In this document: positions 12,367 through 19,454 of the stretch, piece by piece
Layout of the letters: every line of letters begins with the position of its first letter
Numbering within the stretch: the first letter of the stretch is position 1
NCBI GenBank assembly: GCA_014729665.1
Contig: WJJO01000016.1
Location: 1-22,107, forward strand
Length of the DNA stretch: 22,107 nt
Direction: 5' to 3'
Source of the DNA: Caldifarciminota bacterium
GTDB lineage: Bacteria; Hydrothermota; Tepidihabitantia; B3-TA06
Made by a program: the position numbers and the translations under genes
Notes under the pieces: model-generated
What the model saw: the letters and a program-made list of their open reading frames with translations, nothing else
Databases searched by the model: none
Told to the model about the DNA's origin: nothing

Positions 12367-15151
12367 GAAGAAAACATCCCGGCCCGATATTAAGATCGGG
12401 TGGGGATGGATTTTACTGGGACTTTCAGTTCTCGTATTAGTTCTGTTCATAAACACCCTGATGAAGGGGCATCTGATACACGGTTCGGACCAGCTTATCT
12501 CCGGCTACATGTTCAAGTCCTTTGCCAAGGAGAGCATTGCGGCAACCGGGGAGTTTCCCCTGTGGAATCCATATATCTTCGGCGGGCTTCCCTACGTCGA
12601 TGCCCTGCACGGCGATGTATTTTACATTACCGCATTGCTCAGGATGGTATTTTCCGTCTCGACCGTGATGGCGTTGGTTTTCGTCCTGCAGATAATCGTT
12701 GCCGGTATATTCACCTACGGTTTCCTAAGGACGCTGAAGGTAAGAAATCTGGCGGCGATAATCGGAGCGCTTGCATATATGTTCACCGGGGCAATCGTCT
12801 CATTTGTAGACGCCGGCCACGACGGCAAGGTTATCGTGGCCTCGCTTCTGCCCGCGGGTCTGTTCTTTATACAGAAGGCGTTCGATGTAGAAACTAAAAG
12901 GAAGATAGCCCACTTCGCGCTCCTGGCCCTGGTAATCGGACTTGCACTGCTTTCCCCCCACGTACAGATGACCTACTACATGTTAATGCTGATGGCCTTC
13001 TATATTATCTTCAAGTTCTTCGTGCTCGGGGTTAAGGAGAAACGCTGGGGCTTTGCCGGAAAGAGCCTGGGGCTTTCCTTTGCTTCACTTGCCGTAGGAT
13101 TCGGGATATCGGCCATACAGTTCCTGCCCTCCTGGAGCTATTTACCCTTCTCACCTCGCGGGGCAGGGGGCCGGGGCTGGCTTTGGAACACCTCGTACTC
13201 CATGCCCAGGATGGAGCTTATGGATCTTGTTAACCCCCGCTTTTCCGGAACCATGGATTCCTACTGGGGATCGAATCCCTTAAAGCAGCATGCCGAGTAC
13301 TTCGGGATAATCATCTTGGTTCTTCTCGTAGTCGGATTGATTATCGCCTGGCGAAGGAGGGAGACCAAGTTCTTTGCTGGATTCGGACTGTTCGGTTTGC
13401 TGATGGCCCTGGGCGGGAATACAATCTTTTACGTTATCCCCTACAATATCCTTCCCCTGTTGAATAGGTTCCGCGCCCCTGCGATGATTTTCTACACGGT
13501 GAGTTTCTCCGCGGTGGTAGTAGCCATGCTGGGTCTGCAGGCATTTCTGGATAATACCGGGACGGGTGAGAAAAAGAAGAAACGAAGGTTGAAACCCAGG
13601 AAGACGGCCGGGATAGCTGCCGGTGTTGCCGGGGGCGTACTGCTTATCCTTGCCCTTTGGTCGTCCCTTGCACCGGGTGGATTCGCCAGGGGGCTGGTGG
13701 GTTCGATACAACGGTCGGCTAAGAAACAAACCCTTGCAGATTTTATAGACCCGGACTCCAGGGCAGAAATGTCGCGTGGAGACATCACAAGGCATCTTGC
13801 ATCATCACCTTTAGGCGATAACTCCGACCGGATGGCCGCCGAGTTCGGACGGCAGATGGTCAGTTTAGGGATTAATAACCCAAACGCCGGTCAGCAGGAG
13901 ATGAACAACATTATGGGTCAGGTTCTTGCAGGCCAAGGATACAACCAGTTCAATCCTCCCGGGGAGTTGGAGCTCATGTACATGAGCCGTGTGGGCTACA
14001 AGAGTCTTACCCTGGGCAAGAACATGAACAGGATCTCAGGCGGGTTCTGGCTCGCACTCCTGTTTGCGGCTGCAGCCGGATTGATAATCTTCTTCTGGGG
14101 AAGGATGCCCAGGTACAGGATTTTGTGGGCTGCGCTTCTGGCCGCAGCGGTGTTTACCGACCTGTGGCTGGTCGACAGCAAGTTCGTTGGTATTGTCAGG
14201 GACTCGGCGGGTAATCCGGTATCCGCCGAGGAACTCTACGCTCCTGACCAGATAGTGAGTTTCCTGAAGCAGGACACCGACGTCTACAGGGTGTATCATC
14301 TTCAGCCAATGGGAAGACCTATCTACCGAAACGACGACTATCTTATGCTCCACGGTATCCAGGAGGTTGGCGGATACCACGGCAACCAGCTAGGCCGGTA
14401 CCAGGAGTTCATCGGTACGCCCCAGACCATCATGTTTCGCAACCCGTCCAATCTCAGACACCAGCAGTTTTTAACCATGCTCGATGTTCGATACATAATA
14501 GGCCTAACACCTCCCGACACAACTGAGATGGAACGCTATTCACCTGCCGATCAGGAAAAGGTTCGAGCCTTCTTTTCCGACATGGCATTCGTGATGGATT
14601 CAACGGTAAGTCCTTACCGTCCGGTTTATTCAAACCCTCGTTATGCCATCTACCGCAATATGTCTCCTTGCTCCCGTGCCTGGTTATGTACCGAGGTCGA
14701 GGTGATCTCCGAGGACTCGCGGATACTCCAGAGGCTGAAGGAACCAGGATTCGACCCGCGAAGGACCGTTGTGCTCGAGGAGAAACCCGAAGGCTGGCAG
14801 GCTTCGGCAGATACCTTACCTGCAGGAACTGTTCGAATTACCTCATACGAACCAAACTCGATCGAGATATCGGCCGATCTCGAGAAACCTTCCGTACTTG
14901 TTCTTTCCGAGAACTGGTATCCTTACTACCGGGCCTGGGTAGACGGTGAGGAACGAAAGGTCTATCGCGCTGACTACACCCTGCGCGCCGTACCGCTGGA
15001 AGCCGGAAATCACCAGGTAGTCTTCCGCTTCTCCTCCCCCTACATGAAGGCCGGAACCTGGATAACTATCGTATCACTCGCCCTGGTTGGGTTGGCGATT
15101 GCACTGTCGATTATCCTTGTTAAAAGGAGAAAGAAGAAGTCGAAATCCTAG
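12323..15151 (+). CDS. YfhO-like GT-C family membrane glycosyltransferase
   Basis: A 942-aa membrane protein. The ATG at 12323 lies inside the end of the preceding gene and has GGAGG (12314-12318) 4 nt away. A lysine-rich start is followed by a first helix (about 29-50), then the extracytoplasmic loop HGSDQLISGYMFKSFAKES, with D56 in the place of the usual GT-C catalytic acid, and LWNPYIFGGLPYVD. About a dozen helices follow. Residues about 645-905 form a soluble outer domain, and a last helix (about 915-937) ends in a lysine tail. The order matches the YfhO family (about 850-950 aa), whose Firmicute members use a polyprenyl-phosphate sugar made by a CsbB-type GT2 to decorate envelope polymers. 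The GT2 three genes upstream is an obvious partner. The acceptor here is unknown. Confidence 0.86.
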   Translation: MAKKRKKTAPARPVEKKTSRPDIKIGWGWILLGLSVLVLVLFINTLMKGHLIHGSDQLISGYMFKSFAKESIAATGEFPLWNPYIFGGLPYVDALHGDVFYITALLRMVFSVSTVMALVFVLQIIVAGIFTYGFLRTLKVRNLAAIIGALAYMFTGAIVSFVDAGHDGKVIVASLLPAGLFFIQKAFDVETKRKIAHFALLALVIGLALLSPHVQMTYYMLMLMAFYIIFKFFVLGVKEKRWGFAGKSLGLSFASLAVGFGISAIQFLPSWSYLPFSPRGAGGRGWLWNTSYSMPRMELMDLVNPRFSGTMDSYWGSNPLKQHAEYFGIIILVLLVVGLIIAWRRRETKFFAGFGLFGLLMALGGNTIFYVIPYNILPLLNRFRAPAMIFYTVSFSAVVVAMLGLQAFLDNTGTGEKKKKRRLKPRKTAGIAAGVAGGVLLILALWSSLAPGGFARGLVGSIQRSAKKQTLADFIDPDSRAEMSRGDITRHLASSPLGDNSDRMAAEFGRQMVSLGINNPNAGQQEMNNIMGQVLAGQGYNQFNPPGELELMYMSRVGYKSLTLGKNMNRISGGFWLALLFAAAAGLIIFFWGRMPRYRILWAALLAAAVFTDLWLVDSKFVGIVRDSAGNPVSAEELYAPDQIVSFLKQDTDVYRVYHLQPMGRPIYRNDDYLMLHGIQEVGGYHGNQLGRYQEFIGTPQTIMFRNPSNLRHQQFLTMLDVRYIIGLTPPDTTEMERYSPADQEKVRAFFSDMAFVMDSTVSPYRPVYSNPRYAIYRNMSPCSRAWLCTEVEVISEDSRILQRLKEPGFDPRRTVVLEEKPEGWQASADTLPAGTVRITSYEPNSIEISADLEKPSVLVLSENWYPYYRAWVDGEERKVYRADYTLRAVPLEAGNHQVVFRFSSPYMKAGTWITIVSLALVGLAIALSIILVKRRKKKSKS

Positions 15152-15163
15152 CCGGATAATATT

Positions 15164-15195
15164 AGCCCCCGCTTTGCGGGGGCTTTACTTATTTT
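15164..15195 (+). terminator. Intrinsic terminator of the glycosylation operon
   Basis: AGCCCCCGC (15164-15172) and GCGGGGGCT (15176-15184) make a perfect 9-bp stem with a TTT loop, followed by the T-rich TTACTTATTTT. It lies 12 nt after the YfhO-like stop. The stem could also act on the converging lipoprotein gene. Confidence 0.9.
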
Positions 15196-15213
15196 CTGTT
15201 AATACTCGACTAT

Positions 15214-15960
15214 CTATTGAAATGCCAGGGGTGCCCAAACGAAGGGTTTGAATGCTGTTGATTTGTTGGCCAGTTTATCCCCGATGCCCTTCTTAGTAGT
15301 TACCTTAGCCACGTAAACCTGTAATATTGCAGGGGGGTTAATACTGTAGGTGTGGATCCCTTCGGTATCAGATTCGGTAAGGGTGACCTCTTGGGGATCT
15401 TCGAGGGGATCGGTGAGGGCAAGCAATGCCTCCAGATCGGGATTAGATAAATCCAACCCGGAACCGTCGTATATCGCCACTTCGTAGGTCAAGTAATCTT
15501 CTCCTTCGTAGGTGAGTTTGTTCCACTTCAACTCGACCGTTTCGCCTGTCAGTGTATCGGCAGGTGTGATAATCTCAATAATCGGCATGGTTTTAACCGG
15601 TATTTCGTCGTAGTCTTCAGGCTCGGTACCGTCCAGAAGCCACAGGGTATAGGTGTAATCGGTGTCTGCGGAGAGCGTGTCGGTATCGTAGTAGACAGTA
15701 CTTTGAACCGCTATCTCCATTGTATCCCGTTTGTCCGAACCACTTCGTCCGAATACCGCCTTCTGGCCGGATACCCCGGTGCCTGTAAAGATGTACTCGA
15801 TATCAACGAAGGCGAACTCCTTGGAGGAGCCTATCGCCTGTATGGAGTTGATGCGTGAGGCGGTGTGATATGCGCCCTTCTTAAGCTGATCTATCAGGTC
15901 GCAGCCGATGATGAACAGCATCCCTAACAACGCAAGCGTGAAGACCTTTTTTACGTTCAT
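15214..15960 (-). CDS. Lipoprotein with fibronectin-III-like domain
   Basis: A 248-aa protein. I place the start at the ATG at 15960, not at the longer open frame to 16011, because AAGGAGG (15965-15971) sits 4 nt upstream and the short form begins with a proper lipoprotein signal: MNVKKVFTLALLGMLFIIGC, lipobox IIGC, lipidated Cys20. The mature part has no enzymatic motif. Residues about 115-225 read like a fibronectin-III/Ig-type beta-sandwich (DTLTGETVELKWNKL, LTYEVAIYDGSG, then an IHTYSINPPAILQVYVAKV strand set). It probably sits in the periplasm or on a membrane surface. It is transcribed divergently from the propeller/PorV-like operon across a shared promoter region. Function unknown. Confidence 0.78.
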   Translation of the reverse strand: MNVKKVFTLALLGMLFIIGCDLIDQLKKGAYHTASRINSIQAIGSSKEFAFVDIEYIFTGTGVSGQKAVFGRSGSDKRDTMEIAVQSTVYYDTDTLSADTDYTYTLWLLDGTEPEDYDEIPVKTMPIIEIITPADTLTGETVELKWNKLTYEGEDYLTYEVAIYDGSGLDLSNPDLEALLALTDPLEDPQEVTLTESDTEGIHTYSINPPAILQVYVAKVTTKKGIGDKLANKSTAFKPFVWAPLAFQ

Positions 15961-15983
15961 ATTACCTCCTTGAGTCATATCCA

Positions 15984-16042
15984 AGACTAACCACTGCAAC
16001 ACCCGTGTCAACCCTTGACAAATCTTACCAACAGACTATTAT
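15984..16042. promoter_or_regulatory. Divergent promoters with back-to-back -35 boxes
   Basis: TGTCAA (16006-16011), CCC, TTGACA (16015-16020) is a perfect 6-3-6 palindrome. Each half is a consensus -35 box. To the right, TATTAT (16037-16042) follows after 16 nt and serves the propeller gene. To the left, the minus strand has TAGTCT (15984-15989) after 16 nt, a weaker -10, serving the lipoprotein gene with its ribosome-binding site just downstream. A (TA)7 run (16040-16053) overlaps the plus-strand -10 region. Confidence 0.6.
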
Positions 16043-16053
16043 ATATATATATA
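16040..16053. repeat. (TA)7 dinucleotide run
   Basis: Fourteen bases of uninterrupted TA directly at and after the plus-strand -10 box. A simple tract like this can change length by slippage, and here it would alter the promoter/start region. Confidence 0.8.
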
Positions 16054-16151
16054 AGTTATGAGGAAGGAGATAACCGGGTCCCGGAGAGGAGGAGCTGAGG
16101 ATATCTCCTGAAAATTTTGTTATGGGCATACAATCTGGAAGGAGGTTGGAT

Positions 16152-16535
16152 ATGTTTATCTTGGCGATTCTGCTTTTCGCAGGGGAGTGGATTGAAACAA
16201 CCCAGGAAGACTTTAGAGACGGCTGGTATACACGTGACCTTTACTCTTCACATCGCGGGGACGGCGCGGTCGAGTTTACTGGACGGTTCGATTTCAACAA
16301 CGACGGTTATATCGATATTGCCGGTGACTCATGGATAATGTGGGGATCAGAAACAGGCTTCTCTACTTCAAACATAAGATATTACGGGGGCGGCGGAGGC
16401 TGTGACGGAGCGGATTTAGACACCGACGGCTATACAGAATACATAAACACGGATATAGGTGATGATATCCGTATATACTGGGGAGCACTAACTGGACCAA
16501 ATGCCGACGATTTGACTTCGATTAATACAACATAA
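16152..16535 (+). CDS. FG-GAP/VCBS propeller protein, N-terminal part up to the in-frame TAA
   Basis: This piece is 127 aa. The ATG at 16152 is chosen over 16122 because GGAAGGAGG (16137-16145) lies 6 nt upstream and the protein then starts with a short signal peptide (MFILAILLFAG). It contains blades 1 and 2 of a beta-propeller, each with an Asp-rich calcium loop and a WG strand: DFNNDGYIDIAG...IMWGSETG and DLDTDGYTEYIN...IYWGALTG. The frame stops at TAA (16533-16535) and continues in the same frame as blade 3. Taken alone it would be a two-blade stub that could not close a propeller, so I read it as the first part of one 1100-codon gene. It may be a pseudogene, a recoded gene or a sequence error. 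Confidence 0.75.
   Translation: MFILAILLFAGEWIETTQEDFRDGWYTRDLYSSHRGDGAVEFTGRFDFNNDGYIDIAGDSWIMWGSETGFSTSNIRYYGGGGGCDGADLDTDGYTEYINTDIGDDIRIYWGALTGPNADDLTSINTT
16533..16535 (+). other. In-frame TAA inside the propeller gene
   Basis: Reading frame 16152-19454 is open apart from this one ochre codon (context ACA-TAA-CAT-AAT-AAT). The codons after it give HNNEGIFSADFNKDGYIDLL, i.e. the start of blade 3 with no frame change. One base change (for instance from CAA) would explain it. Confidence 0.9.
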
Positions 16536-19454
16536 CATAATAATGAAGGAATCTTCTCAGCAGACTTCAACAAGGACGGATATATCGATCTTCTGGGAGC
16601 TTATGATAACTACAACTCCGCGGTCTTCTGGGGAAGCAATCAGGATTACTCTGCAAGCAACAAAACAGTCTTACCCTGTCATGCGGCAGGTTTCCATCCC
16701 GAAGCCGCTGATCTTAACAAGGACGGTTGGCTTGACGCCATAGTTGTATCAGGAGACACCAAGGACGAGTACATATACTGGGGAGGGCCGCAGGGACTCT
16801 CGGCGAGCAATTATACGAATGTTGTTTACTGCGATACCGGGACTCACGGTCAGCACGGAATGTCGGTAGCGGATTTGAACTACGACGGCTGGCTGGATTT
16901 GGTATACGCTCCTCACTGGGGGCCTGATGAGGCGGCAATCCTTTGGGGAAGCGCCCAAGCATACAATCCCGGGCGATACGACTTGAATTTCTTCCTGCCC
17001 TTGCCAAGGGGCGACGGCAGGGGTTACGGAGGCAGCTCTGTAGCCGACCTTAACGAAGACGGATATCTGGATATCGTATTCTTCTGCAATGACAATGTCC
17101 CGAATCGTATCTTCTGGGGCGGTCCTGATGGAATTATCCGGAACCGTTATACAGATATCGCGGCCTATAACGTACCGATCGCGATTGGAGGATTTGTAGC
17201 CGATCTTAATTACGACGATCATCTCGATGTCTTTGCATATGATTGGCACAACACCGCCGTATTATACTACGGCCCGGAATTTGAACACTACGATCTCTGC
17301 ACCATCGGTTCACATCATGGATTCTCGCGTGAGATCGGAAACGTCTATACGAGGGAGTACGGTGAGGAATACTGCTCTTCCGTGTTCCAGGCAGATCGTG
17401 AAGTAACCTGGGATACCATATGGTGGGACGATTCGTGCCCGGGTTCAAGCCAGGTGAACCTTGCTGTAAGGATAGGGGATTCTTCCGACACCTCGGACTG
17501 GGGGGCATGGGTACCGGTAACGAACGGGGAACCGATACCCGGAAATCTCAAATCTCAATATATTCAGTACAGGGCAACCTTTACCTACGAGAACCCATCT
17601 CACCTGCCCGTTCTTTTCCTTGTAGGCATCGTTTACCAGGATGATTTGATAATAGTCGAACCTGACCAGGCATCAACTTCCTTCCCGGGCGATACAGTTA
17701 CCTACGAACTGGATGTAATCAATCTGACATCACGCAGTGACATAATCAACATTATGTACTATGTCAATACCACTGACTGGTTCCACGAAGCAAGGGACTC
17801 AACGGGCGATTCCTTGCCCGACACGGATTCAGACGGAATCCATGATGTCGGCGCCTTACCTGCAGGTTCCCAGACAAAGATAAACGTCCTCGTAGGTATA
17901 CCGGATGATGTTTTCAGCGGGGTCGATACGTGCATCGTGTACGGTCGTTCGTCTTACCCTGAGGGGCTTTACGACTCGGCAATACTGGTTACCACGGTCC
18001 TCCCTCCAGTTGCCATCTATGTTGATCCTGATCAGGATACCATGGCCCTGGCAGGTGAGATAATCACCTTTTCATTGGTAGGCGGCAACGTTGGCAGGGA
18101 CCCTGACGTCATAGACCTTGCCGTAACCAGCGCCAGGGGCTGGAACGTTGAGTTGCTGGACGAGAATGAGGCATTTCCGGTAACGGATAACGATTCGGAC
18201 GGGTTGCCTGATCTTGATACGATGTTCAGGGGTGATTCAAAGAACTTCACCGCGAGGGTATCTGTACCTGCGAGTGCGACTGAAGGAACGGTGGATACGG
18301 TAACGGTACTCGGCAGGTCTTCCCAGGATGAGCTTATTACAGATCAGGCTGTATTGATCATCGAGGTCATCCCGGAAGTCAAGGTTATCGTGGAACCTGA
18401 TCAGGATACTTCAGCCTACCCGGGACAGGAGATTGATTTCGAACTCTGGGGCGCTAACTACGGATTATTGGAGGACGTCATCGATCTTACCGCAGCAAGC
18501 GTAAGCGGATGGCAGGTCGAACTCCTGGACGATGCAGGATCTTCTCCTCTTGCGGATTCTAACGCCGACGGAATACCGGACGTAGGACCCCTTGAAAGAT
18601 TCGACAGGGAATACTTTACCGTAAGGGTAACGGTTCCTGAAGGTATCGGGATTTCAGAATCGGATACGGTGAACGTCCTGGGCCGCTCTTCGATAAGGAC
18701 CGATGCAACAGACGATGCGGTACTCGTTATTAATCCACTCGAGGTTACGGACCTTGAGATAAGACCCGACCAAACGGGTACTGTCTCCACAGAGTCACCC
18801 ACATTAACCTACGAGCTTCAGGTAATAAATCACGGCAACGGTCCTGAGACCGCAGATATTACATGGGAAGGGAAGCGTGGATGGAAGGTTGCGCTATACG
18901 ATTCTACCGGGAACAACGAACTGGAAGACAGCGACCTGAACGGGATTCCTGATGTCGGAGAGCTAGCGGCATTCGGCGGCAGCGCTAGCCTCTTTGCATC
19001 CGTTACAATGCCTGCGGATATGGATCCCACTCTGGGGAGTCTTGACACCTCAGGTACGTCCATGAACGTGGTTGAAAGCACATGGGTTTACGTTGCCTCA
19101 AGCTCGGACGGCCATATCCAGGACGAAGCTGTACTGGAAACTATCGCTCTTCCCGGACTTTCCCTTCACAACTACCCGAATCCCTTCCATACCTCTACGA
19201 CTATAGTGTGGAGTCAGCCAGAACAGGGCCATATATCCCTTAAGGTTGCCGACAGGGCAGGACGCCCGGTGGGTACTATCTTTTCGGATAATTGCGAGGC
19301 GGGTGTGCATACATGCTTCTGGTTTGCGATGACCAAGTCCATGAAACCTCTGGCACCCGGCGTCTACATTCTACTTCTCGAGTACAACCCGAATGAAGGA
19401 CGGGACAAACGAATCTACTACAAGATGCTTTGTACCAGAGGGGGGCGGCAATGA
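16536..19454 (+). CDS. FG-GAP propeller / NEW3-like repeat protein with C-terminal sorting-like domain, part after the in-frame TAA
   Basis: This part has 972 codons in the same frame as the N-terminal piece. The first ATG is at 16860 but lies inside blade 5 and has no ribosome-binding site. It holds propeller blades 3-7 (DFNKDGYID, DLNKDGWLD, DLNYDGWLD, DLNEDGYLD, DLNYDDHLD, each followed by a W/YYG strand), making seven with the two upstream. A beta-sandwich linker follows (W..W..VTNGEPIPGNLKSQYIQYRA). Next come four ~123-aa NEW3/CARDB-like repeats beginning VEPDQ, each with an Asp loop such as DTDSDGIHDVG. The last ~95 residues are a secretion-tail domain: LSLHNYPNPFHTSTTI, VADRAGRPVGTIF, PGVYILLLEY. 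It is an exported, calcium-binding cargo-like protein. Its stop overlaps the PorV-like gene by 4 nt. Confidence 0.82.
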   Translation, partial: HNNEGIFSADFNKDGYIDLLGAYDNYNSAVFWGSNQDYSASNKTVLPCHAAGFHPEAADLNKDGWLDAIVVSGDTKDEYIYWGGPQGLSASNYTNVVYCDTGTHGQHGMSVADLNYDGWLDLVYAPHWGPDEAAILWGSAQAYNPGRYDLNFFLPLPRGDGRGYGGSSVADLNEDGYLDIVFFCNDNVPNRIFWGGPDGIIRNRYTDIAAYNVPIAIGGFVADLNYDDHLDVFAYDWHNTAVLYYGPEFEHYDLCTIGSHHGFSREIGNVYTREYGEEYCSSVFQADREVTWDTIWWDDSCPGSSQVNLAVRIGDSSDTSDWGAWVPVTNGEPIPGNLKSQYIQYRATFTYENPSHLPVLFLVGIVYQDDLIIVEPDQASTSFPGDTVTYELDVINLTSRSDIINIMYYVNTTDWFHEARDSTGDSLPDTDSDGIHDVGALPAGSQTKINVLVGIPDDVFSGVDTCIVYGRSSYPEGLYDSAILVTTVLPPVAIYVDPDQDTMALAGEIITFSLVGGNVGRDPDVIDLAVTSARGWNVELLDENEAFPVTDNDSDGLPDLDTMFRGDSKNFTARVSVPASATEGTVDTVTVLGRSSQDELITDQAVLIIEVIPEVKVIVEPDQDTSAYPGQEIDFELWGANYGLLEDVIDLTAASVSGWQVELLDDAGSSPLADSNADGIPDVGPLERFDREYFTVRVTVPEGIGISESDTVNVLGRSSIRTDATDDAVLVINPLEVTDLEIRPDQTGTVSTESPTLTYELQVINHGNGPETADITWEGKRGWKVALYDSTGNNELEDSDLNGIPDVGELAAFGGSASLFASVTMPADMDPTLGSLDTSGTSMNVVESTWVYVASSSDGHIQDEAVLETIALPGLSLHNYPNPFHTSTTIVWSQPEQGHISLKVADRAGRPVGTIFSDNCEAGVHTCFWFAMTKSMKPLAPGVYILLLEYNPNEGRDKRIYYKMLCTRGGRQ
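17655..19140 (+). repeat. Four tandem ~123-codon domain repeats in the propeller protein
   Basis: Repeat starts are marked by VEPDQ/VDPDQ/VEPDQ/IRPDQ at 17655, 18021, 18390 and 18759, giving periods of 366, 369 and 369 nt. Each carries GW(N/Q/K)V-type and GRSS strands and an Asp-rich loop (DTDSDGIHD, DNDSDGLPD, DSNADGIPD, DSDLNGIPD). The DNA itself has diverged, so the duplication is old. Confidence 0.85.

Noticed and set aside
15961..16011. Longer N-terminus for the lipoprotein (start at 16011)
   Set aside because: It would put 17 extra residues before a proper lipoprotein signal and pass over an AAGGAGG placed 4 nt from the ATG at 15960.
16058..16111. 17-codon leader ORF (ATG at 16058) with a CCGGG-T-CCCGG stem
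   Set aside because: No ribosome-binding site and it would begin within a few bases of the predicted transcript start; not enough to call a leader peptide.
19430..19450. Extended start of the PorV-like protein
   Set aside because: The 7 extra residues would precede a normal signal peptide; the ATG at 19451 has the ATGA overlap and purine-rich site.
16860..19454. Separate gene starting at ATG 16860
   Set aside because: The ATG lies in the middle of blade 5 with no ribosome-binding site, and the same frame encodes blades 3 and 4 upstream, back to the TAA.
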